NCBI GenBank assembly: GCA_001598975.1
Contig: BBXU01000673.1
Coordinates: 1-21,729, forward strand
Direction of reading: 5' to 3'
Origin: Parachlorella kessleri
Taxonomy: Eukaryota; Chlorophyta; Trebouxiophyceae; Chlorellales; Chlorellaceae
DNA length: 21,729 nucleotides
Shown: in pieces, positions 1-10,019 of the stretch
Layout of the letters: each line of letters starts with the position of its first letter
How positions within the stretch are numbered: position 1 is the first letter of the stretch
Notes under the pieces: model-generated
Database searches by the model: none
The model's input: only the letters and a program-made list of their open reading frames with translations
Told to the model about the DNA's origin: nothing
Made by a program: the position numbers and the translations under genes

Positions 1-42
1 ACCATATGTCTGCATGCATTAAGCACAACTCTTACTGCCCAC

Positions 43-3000
43 CTCCTCCACACTCTTCTCGGAAGGCTCCCGCAAGTACCCAAGCGCCTCCTCCAGGAGC
101 CGCCGATAACCAGCCTGCACAAAATTGCTGTTACATATCACACCGCGAAAAGCATACTCAGACGACTTATGACAGCTTAATATACCAGCAGCCCCTTACT
201 GCATACCAGCAGCCCCTTACTGCACTCTGGCCCCACTTTCATGGTTTGCTTCCGTGCTCTTCAAACGCTTCTCTCTCCACTTCAACTCATTAACGCAGCC
301 TGTCACCGTGCTATGTCATTGCACTCGCTCAAACATAGGCAGCCCAGCAGCCTGCTTCAATACCAGATCATGCAGGTCATATATAACACGTTTTGTTTAC
401 CTAATCCCGCCATGCACATAGTGTTGTAGCTTGATCATGCCCATAGGCCGCACCTCAGGTGCCACCAAATGCGGCTGGATGCCATCTGCCTCCTCAATGA
501 CCCGCTTCACGTAGTTGACTTCCAGGATCTTCTTGAAAGGCTGCTTCTCGATGGCATCAGGCAGCCGCTTCTCAAACACCGTCAAGATCAGCTCCCCGCC
601 TACAGAACAACCGCCAGCAAGTGTAAACTCAAGTTTGCATGACAGCACTTGGCAGACCCAATGGCACACGCAACACGACATGGCATAACAAAGCACAGTG
701 GCTCTACTGCTAGGTCCATTGCAGAGCGAGCCCAGATGGATGTCATCACTTGCCTCCCTTGCCGCCATCGATGAGCTTGCCAAAGGAAGTCTCGAACTTG
801 CGGCACAGCGTGAGTATGAGATGAATCATCTCGCCACGGGAGTTTGCTGCAGGGCCGCCCATGGCATCCAGCTCGCGCTTGATGTCCATGACACTGCACG
901 GCACCCAGCAAGGTAGTCTTGATGTTGGCAACCAAGCGAGAAGTCTAGCGAGCACCCACTGTGATCACCAGAGCAGCCGCATCAGCAGCAGCCATGCCAC
1001 ACATGACAAACAATTTGCATGCAGCCTATTCCAAGATGTACCAGCACCTAATTCTCTCTTGGCGCACCCCAAGGGAGGAAACTGGCGTTCCCCAACTCTA
1101 CTTTGCCAAGCCGCTCATTTTACGCCAACAAGATGCGTACCTCTTGTTCACGAAGGTGGAAATGTTGGGGAGCTGCCGCCGCACAGCGTTGATGAGCCTT
1201 TCCGAGAGGTTGTTCGACAGGTAGCCTGTGCCCACATTTTTCAGGCCCCCATAGCTTTTGCTGCCACGGAAGAAGTCCAGCTCCTTGCGCCTTGCATCCG
1301 TCATGCTCATCTGCAAGCCAGGCGGCCCTCATGTGAGAAAGAAGTCTATACCCAGCAAGCCCCACAACACGACTACAAGTACAACCAAACACTTGCCAGA
1401 TGGTTCGCACTGGATATCCCGTAAATGATACTAAGCGCACCACATGGCAGGCATCATGGCAACAGCACCCCATGGTTATCCCTTATAACCCTGTAATGTG
1501 TACCCCCAAGCGCACCCTAGAATTGATGTCCGCCTGCCCACGGTTCACCACACCAATCCAGCCATTGCGCAGCTGGTATGTCTGGCCCTCCAGAACATCC
1601 CGGCAGTCGGTGCCAGGGTCCATGATATCAATCTTCGTCAGCACACCTGCGTTGTGAAAGCAGCTTTCGGGGCCACGCAAGCAACAAGTGAAATGGTGTC
1701 ACCGCCGCTAGCTACCTGACGCCCCCCTCCGCTATAAAACCCCACTCACGCCACTTGGAGCGAACTGTAACATTGTTGAAATTCTGGGCTAAAGTGCTAA
1801 GAAGATGCGACCCTGCCCAGCAAGCAATTCATGCACCTGCTGCTCGGACAGGTTCAACCCTCCTGCTGACATATTGCACTCGGGACTCTCCTACGAAGCC
1901 AACGCACCGATGGTGCGCTCGCCAGTGGGGTCTACTTCACGTGCCAGGCGCAGCGCGTCGGAGGTGGCAAGATCCGCATTGGCGGGGGTGACTGCCAGAA
2001 TGATGACGTTTTCATGCTTCACATAATCACGAGCCATGTTCTCCAGCTCTTGCACAATGCTCTTAGGCTGCCCGTCAATAGGCACCTTGGTCAACCCTGT
2101 GTCACATGAAAAAAGTTGACTGTCAAATAGGCCTCTGACATCTATTCCAGGGATAGGTGCACTCCCCTACCCTAGGGCGGCAAGCAGCGTGGCGTGAGGC
2201 CAGCTGCTTGGTTGGCAGAGGGCTCACCAAGAGCTCTCACTTCTAGTGCCACCCAAAACCTGCCACCTGGCCTGTTCTAATTCAAGGGCATCAATTAAGC
2301 CCAGCTTCAGCATGCAGACAACGTACATGCCTTCCGGCGCTTCCCACTTCCGTTTCAGGTGCATGTGCACCACCCATGCACTTACGACCTCCTCTCACAC
2401 TGGGCACCCACCTGGCATATCTACCAAACTAAGGCCCGGCAGCTGAGGGGACACGATGCGCAGCGTGATGGGCACAGGCGACACTATTGTACCGCGCTTT
2501 GCTGTGTGCCTCTTGGTCTCATCCTCAATTTCCTGCCGGATGGAATCTGTAAAGCAACAAAGTGGCTCCTTTGGAAGGTGACTATGAGCCACGTGGTCCT
2601 GCCTCTGCACGATTACTTTGCCAACTACATTCAAGGCAGTACCGGCATAAATCCCAAGCCAGCCTGCCGAGGGCAGGACATGGCGGAGAAATGGAGACAA
2701 GATGACATGCACACATTTCCTGCTTGCACTCTAGGTGGAACGCACGTGACAAGAAGGGGTCAGACACCCACTTTGCGGTGCCAGCTGCGTCAATTTGCAG
2801 AGCAGAGGGTAGGAAATCAAGCGACGCGCACAGGGTTGCATTTGCAAGACCTGCTGCTGCATTCTAACGACCCAAGGGCTCCACCTAAATCTTACACCGC
2901 CCTGGCCCTGAACAGCCCACCTCCCAATTAACCGCGTTCCTCACCAAAGTTCGTGAAGCGTTGGCCGGGTAGGTGCCCAAACTCGCCCCACTCGTCTGCA

Positions 3001-3254
3001 TTGGGGTCGCTGGCTGTCTCCAGCTGAAGCTCCAATGGCCGGCGGGTGACAATCCCTATGCCGCGTGGGAGGAAGTCACGGCCCACAACCGCCTCTAACA
3101 CTGAGGACTTGCCGGAGCTCTGGCCGCCCACCACCACGATCTTGGGCAGCTGCCGTGCCAAGCTGGGCAGCGCGGCACCATCGCCCACCTGCGTGTCCCC
3201 TGCCAACGAGGCAATCTGGGACACGCGGTTGACTGCCTTCAGGACGCTGTCCAT
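43..3254 (-). CDS. DRP1: DRP1-type dynamin-related GTPase, 5' part (C-terminus off left edge)
   Basis: Large GTPase of the plant DRP1 (phragmoplastin) class, which assembles on membranes and acts in cell-plate and plasma-membrane fission. Eight exons are visible: 3254-2945, 2546-2412, 2096-1908, 1646-1516, 1310-1141, 893-754, 599-454 and 114-43, about 431 residues in one frame with matching phases. Seen: P-loop GGQSSGKS (residues 43-50), DMPG (146-149), TKID (215-218) and VNRGQADIN (245-253), then the middle domain with [13 protein letters not shown] and [17 protein letters not shown]. The motif order and the ARRKE and GGE segments fit DRP1 better than DRP3. The start is the first ATG of the P-loop frame. 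Intron 6 has a GC donor. The last exon may instead end at 36, using a gtaaga donor at 35. A DRP1 is about 600 residues, so the end of the middle domain and the GED are missing because the window stops, not because the gene is broken. Confidence 0.93.
182..223. repeat. Two perfect 21-nt tandem copies
   Basis: The 21-nt unit beginning ataccagcagcccc occurs at 182-202 and again at 203-223 with no mismatch. It lies in dynamin intron 7 (453-115), away from the splice sites, and looks like a small recent slippage duplication. Confidence 0.9.
600..753 (-). other. GC-AG intron (dynamin intron 6)
   Basis: The exon ends ...GGA G at 754 and the intron opens with gcaagt, the classic GC-donor consensus after AG; it closes with tag at 602-600. 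Joining G to GC restores GGC and gives [20 protein letters not shown], which aligns without a gap to the DRP1 pattern as I remember it. The only nearby GT (gtgatg, two bases after the GC) would shift the reading frame. Confidence 0.85.
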
Positions 3255-3824
3255 CTCTTACACAGCCGCCCTGCAGGCAGGCCACCATAGGAGGTTGGCA
3301 GCTTGTCCTGGGATCTGGCACCACCTAACTAGGCCATGCCAGAGGCAGCGCCCGCTATCCTTCCGCCCTTGCTGCCAGCCCAGCAGTACACACAGGGGTG
3401 CATGCAAAGGAATGCACGAGCGTAGCAAGAGCACACCGCGTTTGACCAGCACAGTGTCAGTTTAGGGGGGTGGCCTGGTGATCTGCTCACACCGCACCCC
3501 TGCAGAACTCACCCAAGGTTGGGGAAAGCTCCAGAATATAGCAGCTGACGTTGCTGTGACCCGCGCCAACACCCACTCCTTAAATGGGAGGGCAACGAGA
3601 CTCGCTGCTGCAACCTCTAGCTATTAATGCAGGTACTAGTATGCAGTATTGTAAGTGAGAGCCCGCAGGGCCCTCCGAACCAACTCGTTGCCGCCTCCAG
3701 CATGGCATTCCTCCTCGGGGAGGCGCTCATGGAGGCGCTGGCTCCTGGTGTATCTCATGCTCTTCATGACTTGATTTCTGCGTGCTATTAGCAAACCTAT
3801 CTTGTCAAAAGCTATAGTAGTGCC
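3255..3824. promoter_or_regulatory. Divergent intergenic region, dynamin / TPR-like gene
   Basis: These 570 nt separate two start codons on opposite strands, so the region must hold both 5' UTRs and both promoters, possibly shared. I see no convincing TATA box or named element. The short open frames here show no domain pattern. Confidence 0.6.
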
Positions 3825-5118
3825 ATGTCCGCCCAACATGCAGCCAGCTCCTATCAACTTCATCCAGCCTCCCTTGGACAGGGCCTTGGCAGCCTCCAGA
3901 GAAGGAGGCTAGTTTTTATTGGCTCTCTATCAGCCCTGCCAGTGTTGCAGCAGCTGCCTTGCCACGCCTCTATCCCTACTGAGAGTGGAAGTGTAAACCG
4001 TGCGGGGGCGGCGGCTCAACTTGGAGGTGAGGGTGCGGGCTTCAGTAAGGCTATTGGACGCTTAGGACAGGCTGCAGCTGGGCCTGCTGACTTGGAAGCA
4101 ACGCTTCTGTGGTATGTGTGTGTGCAGCCCGTTATGCACCACCAGCACAACCATCGCAGCGGCCGGCCGCCACCACTGGTGAACGGATCGAGAAGGCCGT
4201 GGAGCTGCTTGAGGCAGCAAGGCAGCAGTCAGAGGAGGGGCACTTTGACAAGGTACTGAGAATCGTACGCAGGAATGATGCCCTGGATTTCCATGGATGG
4301 GAGCCAGCCTCTGGCAGGCTAGCCTCCGTGACTCCCTCTTGTGACTCCCACTGCTTGCTTAACTGGCTCCAAGGTGCGCTGCACTTCTTACCACGTATGG
4401 TCTGTGTCTGTAGGCGCTCTTCAGCTATGAGGAGCTCCTCCGGCGCTTCTCAGATTTTGCCTTCACCGAGTTTGCCAGAATAGAGAGGGCGCTTGTTTTG
4501 TACCAACTGGGAAGGTAGGCAGACAGGGCAGCACGCCATCAAACCCAGCAGGCAACGACAGCATTGTCTAGGCGGTCCTTTTGGCACTTTGAACTCCAGG
4601 TCGGCAAGCTGGTGTCGGGTCGGTATACATGCATGAGCAGGTAGCCAGATATTTGCACGTGCCTCCTTCAGGGTGTCAGAAGCCTTGCTACAACTTGAGG
4701 ACGTTGAAGTGGCTCTGCGCGGCAACAGCGGCGTTCATGCAGCACTAGCAGCAGTGCTCTACACAGGTGCATTCTTGTTCCCATACCTGTGTCATGCCTT
4801 CTTCACTGGAAAGTGACTCACCAAGGACCCAAAGCTTCATGAATCTGGTACACGCTCTGCCTCTGAGCTTCCTATGCATGCCTCTGAGCATCCTTGGTTG
4901 CATAAGCATGCTCGTGGCGCAGCTTGTAGTATGGTCCCACAGATCTCTGCTCTGCTTCCCCTGCAGAGCGGCCAGCCCAGCGCTTGCTGGCGGAGCAGCA
5001 ATGGGAGATTGCTATGGAGTTTGACAGGCGCTATGCAGATGTAGGCTGGGTTAAGGCGCAGAAGCACTGGCCACCAAGGGCGCTGGAGGCCCTGCAGCGA
5101 TTCGTGAAGCTTGCATAG
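3825..5118 (+). CDS. TPR-like protein, probably thylakoid lumen
   Basis: Five exons, 3825-4026, 4128-4252, 4414-4514, 4672-4766 and 4967-5118, give 224 residues with agreeing phases and canonical GT-AG introns. The N-terminus has a Ser/Ala/Gln-rich transit-like stretch, then RRR (26-28), a hydrophobic run and CHA before Ser49. This resembles a Tat-dependent thylakoid-lumen signal with an A-x-A-type cleavage site. The mature part holds two TPR-like helix pairs: KAVELLEAARQQSEEGHFDKAL, with FSYEELLRRF, and ARIERALVLYQLGRVSEALLQLEDV. A conserved-looking tail follows with QQWEIAMEFDRRYADVGWVK and KHWPP. A TGTAA follows the stop by about 220 nt. I do not recognise a named family; binding to another lumen protein would be guesswork. 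The first intron, of 101 nt, is the least certain boundary. Confidence 0.8.
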
Positions 5119-5337
5119 CCAGGGCAGATGTAGCTCTATGCAAGCACCAAGGTTTACCTTGCTGTGGCATAAGTTTGAGCTTGCAAGTTGGGGGTTTTCT
5201 ACTTCCGGCGTACTGGTCCTGGTCCATCGGAAAGTTGTCCAGGGGGCACGCTGTACGATTTAACCATACATGCCTATCCCTACTTGACACGGAGGCAAGG
5301 TCAAACATGGCAATATCCCCAGCGCTGCTGCTGCTGC

Positions 5338-5342
5338 TGTAA
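5338..5342 (+). terminator. TGTAA polyadenylation signal, TPR-like gene
   Basis: First TGTAA after the stop at 5118, overlapping the end of a CTG-repeat run. UGUAA is the usual green-algal polyadenylation signal; cleavage would be expected shortly downstream. Confidence 0.65.
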
Positions 5343-5505
5343 ATGCACTTAAAGGCGGGAGTGTAGTCACAAGCAGACAACACTTCCAAGCTAGGATATC
5401 GTGAAGAGCATAGCCTGTCAACCATAGTAAGGGAGCCTAGGCGCTAAGCTTGGGACAAGTGTCTCGCATGGCATATACCCTTCCCATGACCTAGTGGTGA
5501 AGGAC

Positions 5506-5510
5506 TTACA
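5506..5510 (-). terminator. TGTAA polyadenylation signal, ankyrin gene
   Basis: TTACA on the plus strand reads TGTAA on the minus strand, about 60 nt after the ankyrin stop at 5570. This implies an unusually short 3' UTR. Confidence 0.65.
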
Positions 5511-5569
5511 GTGGGTCACTATGTTTGGCCACATGACTCCTAGGATAGAAACTCATATGGAAATGGAGG

Positions 5570-8500
5570 CTAGCTCCTGCTGCTTCCGCGCGAAGCGAGT
5601 AAGTCCCGAACCTCAGCGTTCTTTGCAACATCGGTAGGTAGGGCTCCAGCTGCGTTCCCTATAAGCAACACCTGCAGGCATGATCGACAGGGACTTGCAT
5701 CGGTTGTCCTTCCAAACGGTCGTGGAAACCCCGCAGCATGCACAGCTTTGGAGATGCAGAGCGTCAGATGAGTAAGACTCAGGCGCATATCTGTATCAAG
5801 CACTGTCTGTACATTTCACTATCACTCTCTGTTCGCACTACCAGCCACCCTTACTAACAAGCAGCTGGGGAGCACACCCGCGCAGATAGGACGATATTTA
5901 AGCAAGGCAGCTGCACCACAGGCCTGCCAGTACTAGTCAGCAAGCCGTGGTGGAAATCAGCCTCTAAGGATGCCCTTGCCTGAGGAAATTGCTCAGCAAT
6001 GAGTTTGCAGACTTCCGGCTTGCCATTCACAGCTGCGAGATGTGCAGCTGTGCTGCCCTGCTGGTTGGTGACAGCAGCATCAGCCCCTGCTGCAAGCAAC
6101 GCCTTCACTGCCTGCGCGCAATCAGAATCAGAAACGGAAAGGACTGTAAGGCAAACAAAGGTTGGGTGCTGCTTTGGGCATGTCCCTGAGATGACCAGTA
6201 GAGGTGGACGAGGTGGACGAGCAACCGATTCCCAGACGCTATGCCCGGAAGTTCAATTAGGAAGGATGGACTGGGTTGCCAAAGCAAGCAAGGTGCTATG
6301 TGTTGCGCCACTTGTAGCAAGCTGAAAACCCCCCCATGCCCTGCCCGCTCAGAGCCAGGCTCGCGAATCAGGCCCTGAACCACTTACAGGCAGATCCCCA
6401 CAAAGTGTGGCAGGCTGGACGCACCTGGAATTTGCCGCCACGCACTGCCAGCATCAAGGGTGTCCAGCCCTGCTCGTCTGCCGCATTGACAGCAGCCCCC
6501 TTGGCCAGTAATAGCAACAATATGTGCTGCATCCCTCTTGATGCCGCCAAGTGGAGTGGGCTAGCAAAATCCTGCGCTAGGCGACCAGCACTGGAATAGC
6601 ACAACATAAGTCCCCATAGATGCAGCTTGTGTACACGTGGCTGACACAATGAATTGTGTGAAGCTTGCCGCCTCGCTCACTGTGCCAGGCCTGCTGGCTG
6701 GGTCTCCTGCCATCCTTCCCATCCTTTTTGACTGAACCCGCTGCAAGCTTTGCAGGCACAGGGAGCCAAGGTACCAGGACCGTCCCAGCAACCTGGAATG
6801 CAGTGACTTTCATCACACTCGGGTCCACCCGAGGCCACACCTGCCCTACGCCACGTACCTTACAGCCCTGGTTCACGTCTGCTCCATGCTCGAGCAGCAG
6901 CTCAACAAGCTCATCGTCCTGCAGGCCAGCAAGGCATTGAGACTCCATTCATTCGTCAAGCAGCCCAGTACAATTCTGGGTGGGAATACCTTGCGTTTAG
7001 GAAGGCCCCGAAGGCCCGGGTGCGGCACTTAGTTGATGTCAGTGCGGACTCCTATAAAGGACCTTTGGGTGGTTGTCCTTGCTTCATGAAGGCTGGGAGC
7101 ATGGAAGCCATATGTCAGAGCGTAGCCATGAACATGCCCGTAAGTTGACCAGTACGGAGGCAAGGAGGCTGCCAGCCACTGCTAGCACACATACCCCAAC
7201 CACCTGGCCTGTGCGGCTGGGCATACAACTGCACAAGCACCCCACGGTAACGCAGCCCTTTCTCAGGCACACCGCCAGGCCGGCCTCAAAGGCCATGCAC
7301 AAACTCACCTGCATCTCAAGTGCAAGATGTAGGGGAGACTTCCTGTCAAAGTCAAGGGCACCCACGGGCGCCCCACCCTCTAGCAGCTGGGCAGCCAAGG
7401 TGCCATCCCCAGCCTCCACCGCAAGGTGCAGCGGCGTCTGATGCAACGGGTTCAGCTGCTGGCCTGCAACAACAGGCACCACACGGCAAGGCAAAGTAAC
7501 CGCCCAAGTGGTGGTGAGTAAGAGCCTCCCAGATGTGGGCCTTAGCACTGCAGCTGGAGATTCTGGCCATAGTCGGTTTGGGGCCCCCCTGACTGAAGGT
7601 GTGGAGGGACCCGCCAGGTGTAAAGTGTAGACACCGCACGCGAGAAGGGCACGTCAGCAAGGCTGGCAAATACACGTCACGTAGGTGAAGCCACCAACCT
7701 GCTGACAGCCAGTTGCCCTGGGCATACTCGCTGGTTTGGAAGTTCTGCACGCTGAGGTCTGCTCCCTTGCGGATCAGCAGCGCCAGCACCCCACTGTGCC
7801 CCTCACGCACGGCGTGGTGCGCTGCAGTGTTGCCCTGCATGCAGGCCACCTGCCTGTCTGCAGTCTATGTATTTTGGTTGGCCTCAAGGCCTGCCTTTAT
7901 TAGCAGCGCACCAGGCACCTGACCCAGAATCTCATTAACATCATGGACACAATTGGGCCCAGGTTTATCCTGCCCAGCTGTTTGAGAGAAACAGGGCAAG
8001 CCGCGATCAATAGGGAGCTGCAGGCACCTGGGCTAAGCTGACCAGTCAAACCTACAATGTGGCTTGCAAAGCCCATGGCGCGACGCACTTGCCAGTCCTG
8101 CATGTTGATGTACGTGCCCCGTTCAAGCAAGAAGTTGACGCATCCCATATGCCCCCCTGCAGCAGCTAGGTGCAATGCGGCCTTCCCCTCCTGGTTGAAA
8201 ACATCGGCCTCTTGTTCTGGGTCCTGCAACACGAAGGGACTAGCCTTTGCAGCATGTTGCCTGTCGTCAGGTGCCAGCATGGGCAGCAACTTGCTAATTG
8301 AATCAGCACTCAACAGCCTGCGTACGAAGGTTTGGTTGGAATGCTTCCCCCAGGCATAAGCAAGGCTCAAGGGTGGGCAAGGAACTACAAGTCACAAGGT
8401 GGGCCCCCAACCATTAGCGGAGCAGCCAGCGTAACGCGCTTGCCTCTGCGAACAGTGCCCTCAGGCCCTCCAAATTGCCGTGCGCCGCGAAGTCATATAA

Positions 8501-8998
8501 CCTGGGGTCAGGACCGCCTAGCAGCGCCCGGACATCATCACCATTTGCCAGCTCGTAGGGCAGACGGCCGGCATCGTCAACGATGCCATCGTCTGCGCCG
8601 TGCTCCAGCAGGAGCTTGCATATCTGAACTGTGTTGCGCTTGGCGGCCGCAGCAAAGTGCAGCGGGGTGGAGCCACGCATGTTGGTCCTGTTCACATCCA
8701 TGCCCAACTCCAGGAGCGCTAGGGAAGCCTCCAGGTTGCCGTGCAGGGCAGCTACGTGGAGAGCCGTTTGCCCAATCTGCAAGAGGCAGAGAACCAGGAC
8801 AGTCTCAACTCAGCAAGTCACCAGGAGACATAGTACCGGTGACAGGAGCAGGCTGGAAGTACTCATATGGCAACCCACCCCATTGGCCCAATCCACTGCA
8901 ATCCCATAAGCTTGGACGGCTTTAAGGATCAGCTCGCTATTGTTGTCCCTGGCAAAGGTTAAGATGCACGAAGGATTGATCTGAGCTACGCCCTTCAT
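5570..8998 (-). CDS. Ankyrin-repeat protein
   Basis: Nine exons, 8998-8879, 8776-8444, 8223-8089, 7834-7699, 7463-7309, 6918-6859, 6571-6425, 6111-5980 and 5671-5570, encode about 439 residues. Nearly the whole protein is ankyrin repeats of about 33 residues, ten or more. Recognisable units include GQTALHVAALHGN, GSTPLHFAAAAKRN, LYDFAAHGN, GKAALHLAAAGGH, GNTAAHHAVREGH, QTPLHLAVEAGD, SPLHLALEMQ, SPLHLAASRGM, GWTPLMLAVRGGK and GSTAAHLAAVNGK, then a degenerate cap GALPTDVAKNAEVRDLL. Helical solenoids of this kind bind protein partners. No signal peptide, membrane segment, kinase or other fused domain is seen, so no specific role can be given. Introns 2 and 8 have GC donors. The end of exon 4 is uncertain: gttggt at 7698, or a GC donor at 7716 that would shorten the protein by six residues. 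Every exon join keeps the repeat register, apart from a 13-18-residue insertion at the exon 4-5 junction. Confidence 0.88.
5672..5979 (-). other. GC-AG intron (ankyrin intron 8)
   Basis: CAG is followed by gcaagg and the intron closes with ctgcag at 5674-5672, phase 0. The join IAEQFPQ-VLLIGNAAGALPTDVA leaves a 34-residue repeat. Reading on past the donor adds unrelated residues before any GT donor. Confidence 0.65.
8224..8443 (-). other. GC-AG intron (ankyrin intron 2)
   Basis: The donor is GAG followed by gcaagc and the acceptor ends ttgcag at 8224. Both junctions are phase 0, joining LRALFAE to DPEQEADVFNQ and giving about 34 residues between successive repeats. A GT alternative (gttacg at 8437, with an acceptor near 8260) is phase-compatible but would insert about 17 residues and break the register. 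Confidence 0.75.
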
Positions 8999-9226
8999 TG
9001 GAGGAGATCATGCTGTAGAGGCAGTGCATCATGAGGTTGTTGATCTAGCCAGGGTGGTGGCCCAGCAGGGAATCTTGGTACCCATCAAGATTCCACCTTG
9101 ACCAGGATCCTGCAGAGGAGCTCCGAGGAGGGCCTTGATGAGCTGCAATGGGCGGAATGGTCATCAGTTGTGTGTTGTCAACAATCGAAGCTCCCAAAGC
9201 ACCATAGCAGGTGTGACACCCCCCTG
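8999..9226. promoter_or_regulatory. Compact divergent promoter region, ankyrin / LYRM9-like
   Basis: Only 228 nt separate the ATG codons of the two divergent genes, so both 5' UTRs and promoters must fit here or overlap. An open frame in line with the LYR gene extends upstream to 9098 but contains no earlier ATG. No named element is seen. Confidence 0.6.
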
Positions 9227-9946
9227 ATGAACGGTAGTGTCAGGGCTCGCTCTCTGCACCGCTTTCTATTTAGAAAAGCGAGACTTCTCCCAAAGTAAGT
9301 GGTGCATTAGCGCTATGCGGTAACACATCTTTGGCTAGCCAGTGGTGGAAGTGACCAGTATGAACGTGAGGCCACACCTGCTGATCAACTTTGCTACATA
9401 TTCGACCTTGGACAGGTTTGGCTGGCAGGTACAGCAGATTGGCACCTGTGACTTGCGTGACAGTGGGCTGCTGGCACCCAGTAGACCTGACACAGCTGAC
9501 GTTTGCATGGTAGCTGTGCTATATCACCCCTTCCCGGGCGCCTCCACTTACGCTTGGGCGGCCTGCAGGAACGCTCAGGGCTACTACAAGAACTTCATCA
9601 AGACTAATTATATCGCCCACCGGACTGAGGATGACCCTGAGACCTTGGACCGCATATTTGAACAGGCATTAGTCCAGGCAGACTGGGTGCTGACGAAGGC
9701 AGGTTGCAGGCATACAGAAGGTGTACTCTCCACTGGGATAGGTAGCTTTTGGCGTTGCTGCATATTCTTAACTTACACTACTTGCTTATACCCGCCATCT
9801 CATATAGTGCGGTACAAGTCATCCCAGGTTGCTGAGTACTTTCAAATTTCCTTGACTTCCAGTACACAGGCGACAAGCGTCCGCGCTCAGGCAGGAAACC
9901 TGTCTACCCGCTGCTCCCTGCAGTACGGCGTTGGCAAGAAGGATGA
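9227..9946 (+). CDS. LYRM9: LYR-motif (LYRM9-like) mitochondrial protein
   Basis: Three exons, 9227-9294, 9569-9698 and 9863-9946, give a 93-residue basic protein. LYR proteins are small mitochondrial matrix factors that bind acyl-carrier protein and assist Fe-S or respiratory-complex assembly. After joining, the order is LHRFLFRKARLLP, AQGYYKNFIKTNYIAHR, EDDPETLDRIF, ADWVLTKY. This follows LYRM9: an LYR helix, a basic second helix, acidic D-x-P, then D-W-x-x-x-K-Y. The Tyr of the LYR motif is His here (LHR, residues 10-12), and the usual downstream Phe is Tyr. The tail after KY is longer than in the animal protein, about 22 basic, Pro-containing residues. Intron 2 has a GC donor. The start is the only in-frame ATG before the motif. 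The family call rests on remembered pattern; LYRM9 versus a neighbouring LYR subgroup is less sure. Confidence 0.8.
9699..9862 (+). other. GC-AG intron (LYRM9-like intron 2)
   Basis: AAG is followed by gcaggt and the intron closes with ttccag at 9862. The phase 0 join yields ADWVLTK-YTGDK, restoring the conserved W-x-x-x-K-Y end of the domain. GT at 9703 is out of phase. A phase 0 GT further on (gtactc) would insert eight residues between K and Y. Confidence 0.72.
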
Positions 9947-10019
9947 TGGCCTGCCTGTCAGCTAGTCGGTGAAAAGGGTACAGCCGTTGAAGAGGTCGGC
10001 TGAGTTATCGCGTGGGAGG

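Larger units (their letters stand above)
5119..5569. other. Convergent 3' intergenic region
   Basis: This stretch holds the 3' ends of the TPR-like gene (plus) and the ankyrin gene (minus). It carries one TGTAA for each strand and a short CTG run just before the plus-strand signal. I see no further gene. Confidence 0.7.

Noticed and set aside
4027..4127. Reading through the first TPR-like intron without splicing
   Set aside because: The frame changes between LEATLL and RYAPPAQ, so some splice is required; gtgagg at 4027 and gtgcag at 4127 match in phase. The 16-nt gtatgt...gcag is too short to be an intron.
9342..9965. Continuous plus-strand frame of 207 codons as a single LYR protein
   Set aside because: Its first half is intron: the LHRFLFR exon at 9227-9294 joins in phase at 9569, and only spliced exons reproduce the LYRM9 order.
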